This document shows positions 5,513-6,110 of a stretch of 6,110 nt of DNA, one piece after another. Within the stretch, counting starts at the first letter, position 1. Every line of letters begins with the position of its first letter. Origin of the DNA: JADLEX01 sp964586775 (GTDB lineage: Bacteria; Lernaellota; Lernaellaia; JACKCT01). The position numbers and the translations under genes were made by a program. The DNA lies in contig CAZPJD010000183.1 of NCBI GenBank assembly GCA_964586775.1, forward strand, positions 1 to 6,110. The letters run 5' to 3'. A model generated the notes under the pieces. That model did not search any database and was not told the DNA's origin. It saw nothing but the letters and a program-made list of their open reading frames with translations.

Positions 5513-6110
5513 ATGAGACACCGACGCGTCGCGATCGTCGTCGCGCTGCTGCTGGTCGCCATGTCCACCATCGTGTGCGTCGCCGACGAAAAGACGCTCA
5601 CGAACGAGGCGGAAAAACCCGAGGTCGATCAGCAGGCGGCCGATGCGACCCCCGTGCCGTCCACCGACGACCTGAACGCCGCCAGCCGCTCGTTCGTCGA
5701 ACTCGCCAAGCGCGCAACCCCCGCCGTGGCGTATCTGGAAGTCGAAAAGCGCGTGCGCACGGGCGGCATGACGAACATGCCGTTTCGCCAGGGCGATCCC
5801 TTTTTCGAGTTCTTCAAACAGTGGGGCGTGCCCGAGCGCGATTTCGTGCAGCGCGGGCAGGGCTCGGGCTTCATCATCAGCGACGACGGCTACATCATCA
5901 CCAACAACCACGTCGTGCGCGACGCCGACAAGGTGAAGGTGAAGCTGGTCGACGAACGCACCTTCACCGCCAAGATCATCGGCGCGGACCCCAAGACCGA
6001 TCTGGCCGTCATCAAGATCGAGGACCCGAAGGCGCTGCCCGTGGTGCCGCTCGGCGATTCGGACAAGGTCGAGGTCGGCGAGTGGGTCGTGGCGATCGGC
6101 AACCCCTTCG
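5513..6110 (+). CDS. Exported HtrA/DegP-type serine protease, N-terminal part (cut by window end)
   Basis: A trypsin-like envelope protease/chaperone that degrades misfolded exported proteins. Residues 1-4 (MRHR) and a hydrophobic stretch (VAIVVALLLVAMSTIVCVA, about 6-24) form a signal peptide, with a likely cut after VCVA. The mature part has SRSFVELAKRATPAVAYLEV, a Phe-rich loop (FFEFFKQWG) and QGSGFIIS. TNNHVV follows with catalytic His133, then DPKTDLAVIKI with catalytic Asp163, and VGEWVVAIGNPF at the window edge. The Ser in the GNSGG motif and any PDZ domains lie beyond the window. ATG 5513 is preferred: GGAG (5500-5503) lies 9 bases before it and it gives a normal signal peptide. The in-frame ATG 5474 has AGAGGG only 3 bases away and would add 13 polar residues. 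It is probably the last visible gene of the dnaJ-grpE operon. Confidence 0.92.
   Translation, partial: MRHRRVAIVVALLLVAMSTIVCVADEKTLTNEAEKPEVDQQAADATPVPSTDDLNAASRSFVELAKRATPAVAYLEVEKRVRTGGMTNMPFRQGDPFFEFFKQWGVPERDFVQRGQGSGFIISDDGYIITNNHVVRDADKVKVKLVDERTFTAKIIGADPKTDLAVIKIEDPKALPVVPLGDSDKVEVGEWVVAIGNPF

Overview
The window looks like chromosomal DNA of a high-GC Gram-negative bacterium. Its right five-sixths is a protein quality-control cluster with strongly G/C-biased codon third positions. The DUF1844 protein and the exported HtrA protease would fit a deltaproteobacterial-type lineage (broadly Myxococcota, Desulfobacterota or a neighbouring phylum). That placement is inference only, since nothing here fixes the taxonomy.

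Left part, 1-837: the window opens in the last ~70 codons of an IS5-type transposase. About 20 bases after its stop lies CTAG, the kind of 4-bp target the IS5 group duplicates. Right after it, in frame, comes the C-terminal part of an AT-richer CPBP-family membrane protease, beginning almost exactly at its EExxxR motif. The simplest reading is an IS inserted into a foreign CPBP gene. A 349-bp gap follows (489-837). It holds a perfect 10-bp tandem repeat, a possible minus-strand gene scrap, and the dnaK promoter region with a 5'-leader hairpin next to the Shine-Dalgarno sequence.

Middle part, 838-3291: dnaK is followed by a small heat-shock protein gene (Hsp20). Between them an 18-bp unit is repeated in tandem across the dnaK stop codon, so the codons for VDEN-stop occur three times. 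A clear Rho-independent terminator closes this first unit.

Right part, 3334-6110: a class II J-protein without zinc finger (DnaJ/CbpA type), grpE, a DUF1844 protein with a (His-X)10 tract, and an exported HtrA/DegP-type serine protease cut by the window end. All are on the plus strand with gaps of 35-50 bases, so they are probably co-transcribed.

Together the genes supply the whole Hsp70 cycle: J-protein delivers substrate and stimulates ATP hydrolysis, DnaK holds the substrate, and GrpE exchanges the nucleotide. A holdase (Hsp20) and an envelope protease/chaperone (HtrA) are added. The order dnaK-hsp20-dnaJ-grpE differs from the common hrcA-grpE-dnaK-dnaJ layout, and neither HrcA nor its CIRCE operator is visible. 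I see no RNA gene, CRISPR array or clearly new defence system. The most unusual items are the His-rich DUF1844 protein, the repeated dnaK terminus and the leader structure upstream of dnaK.
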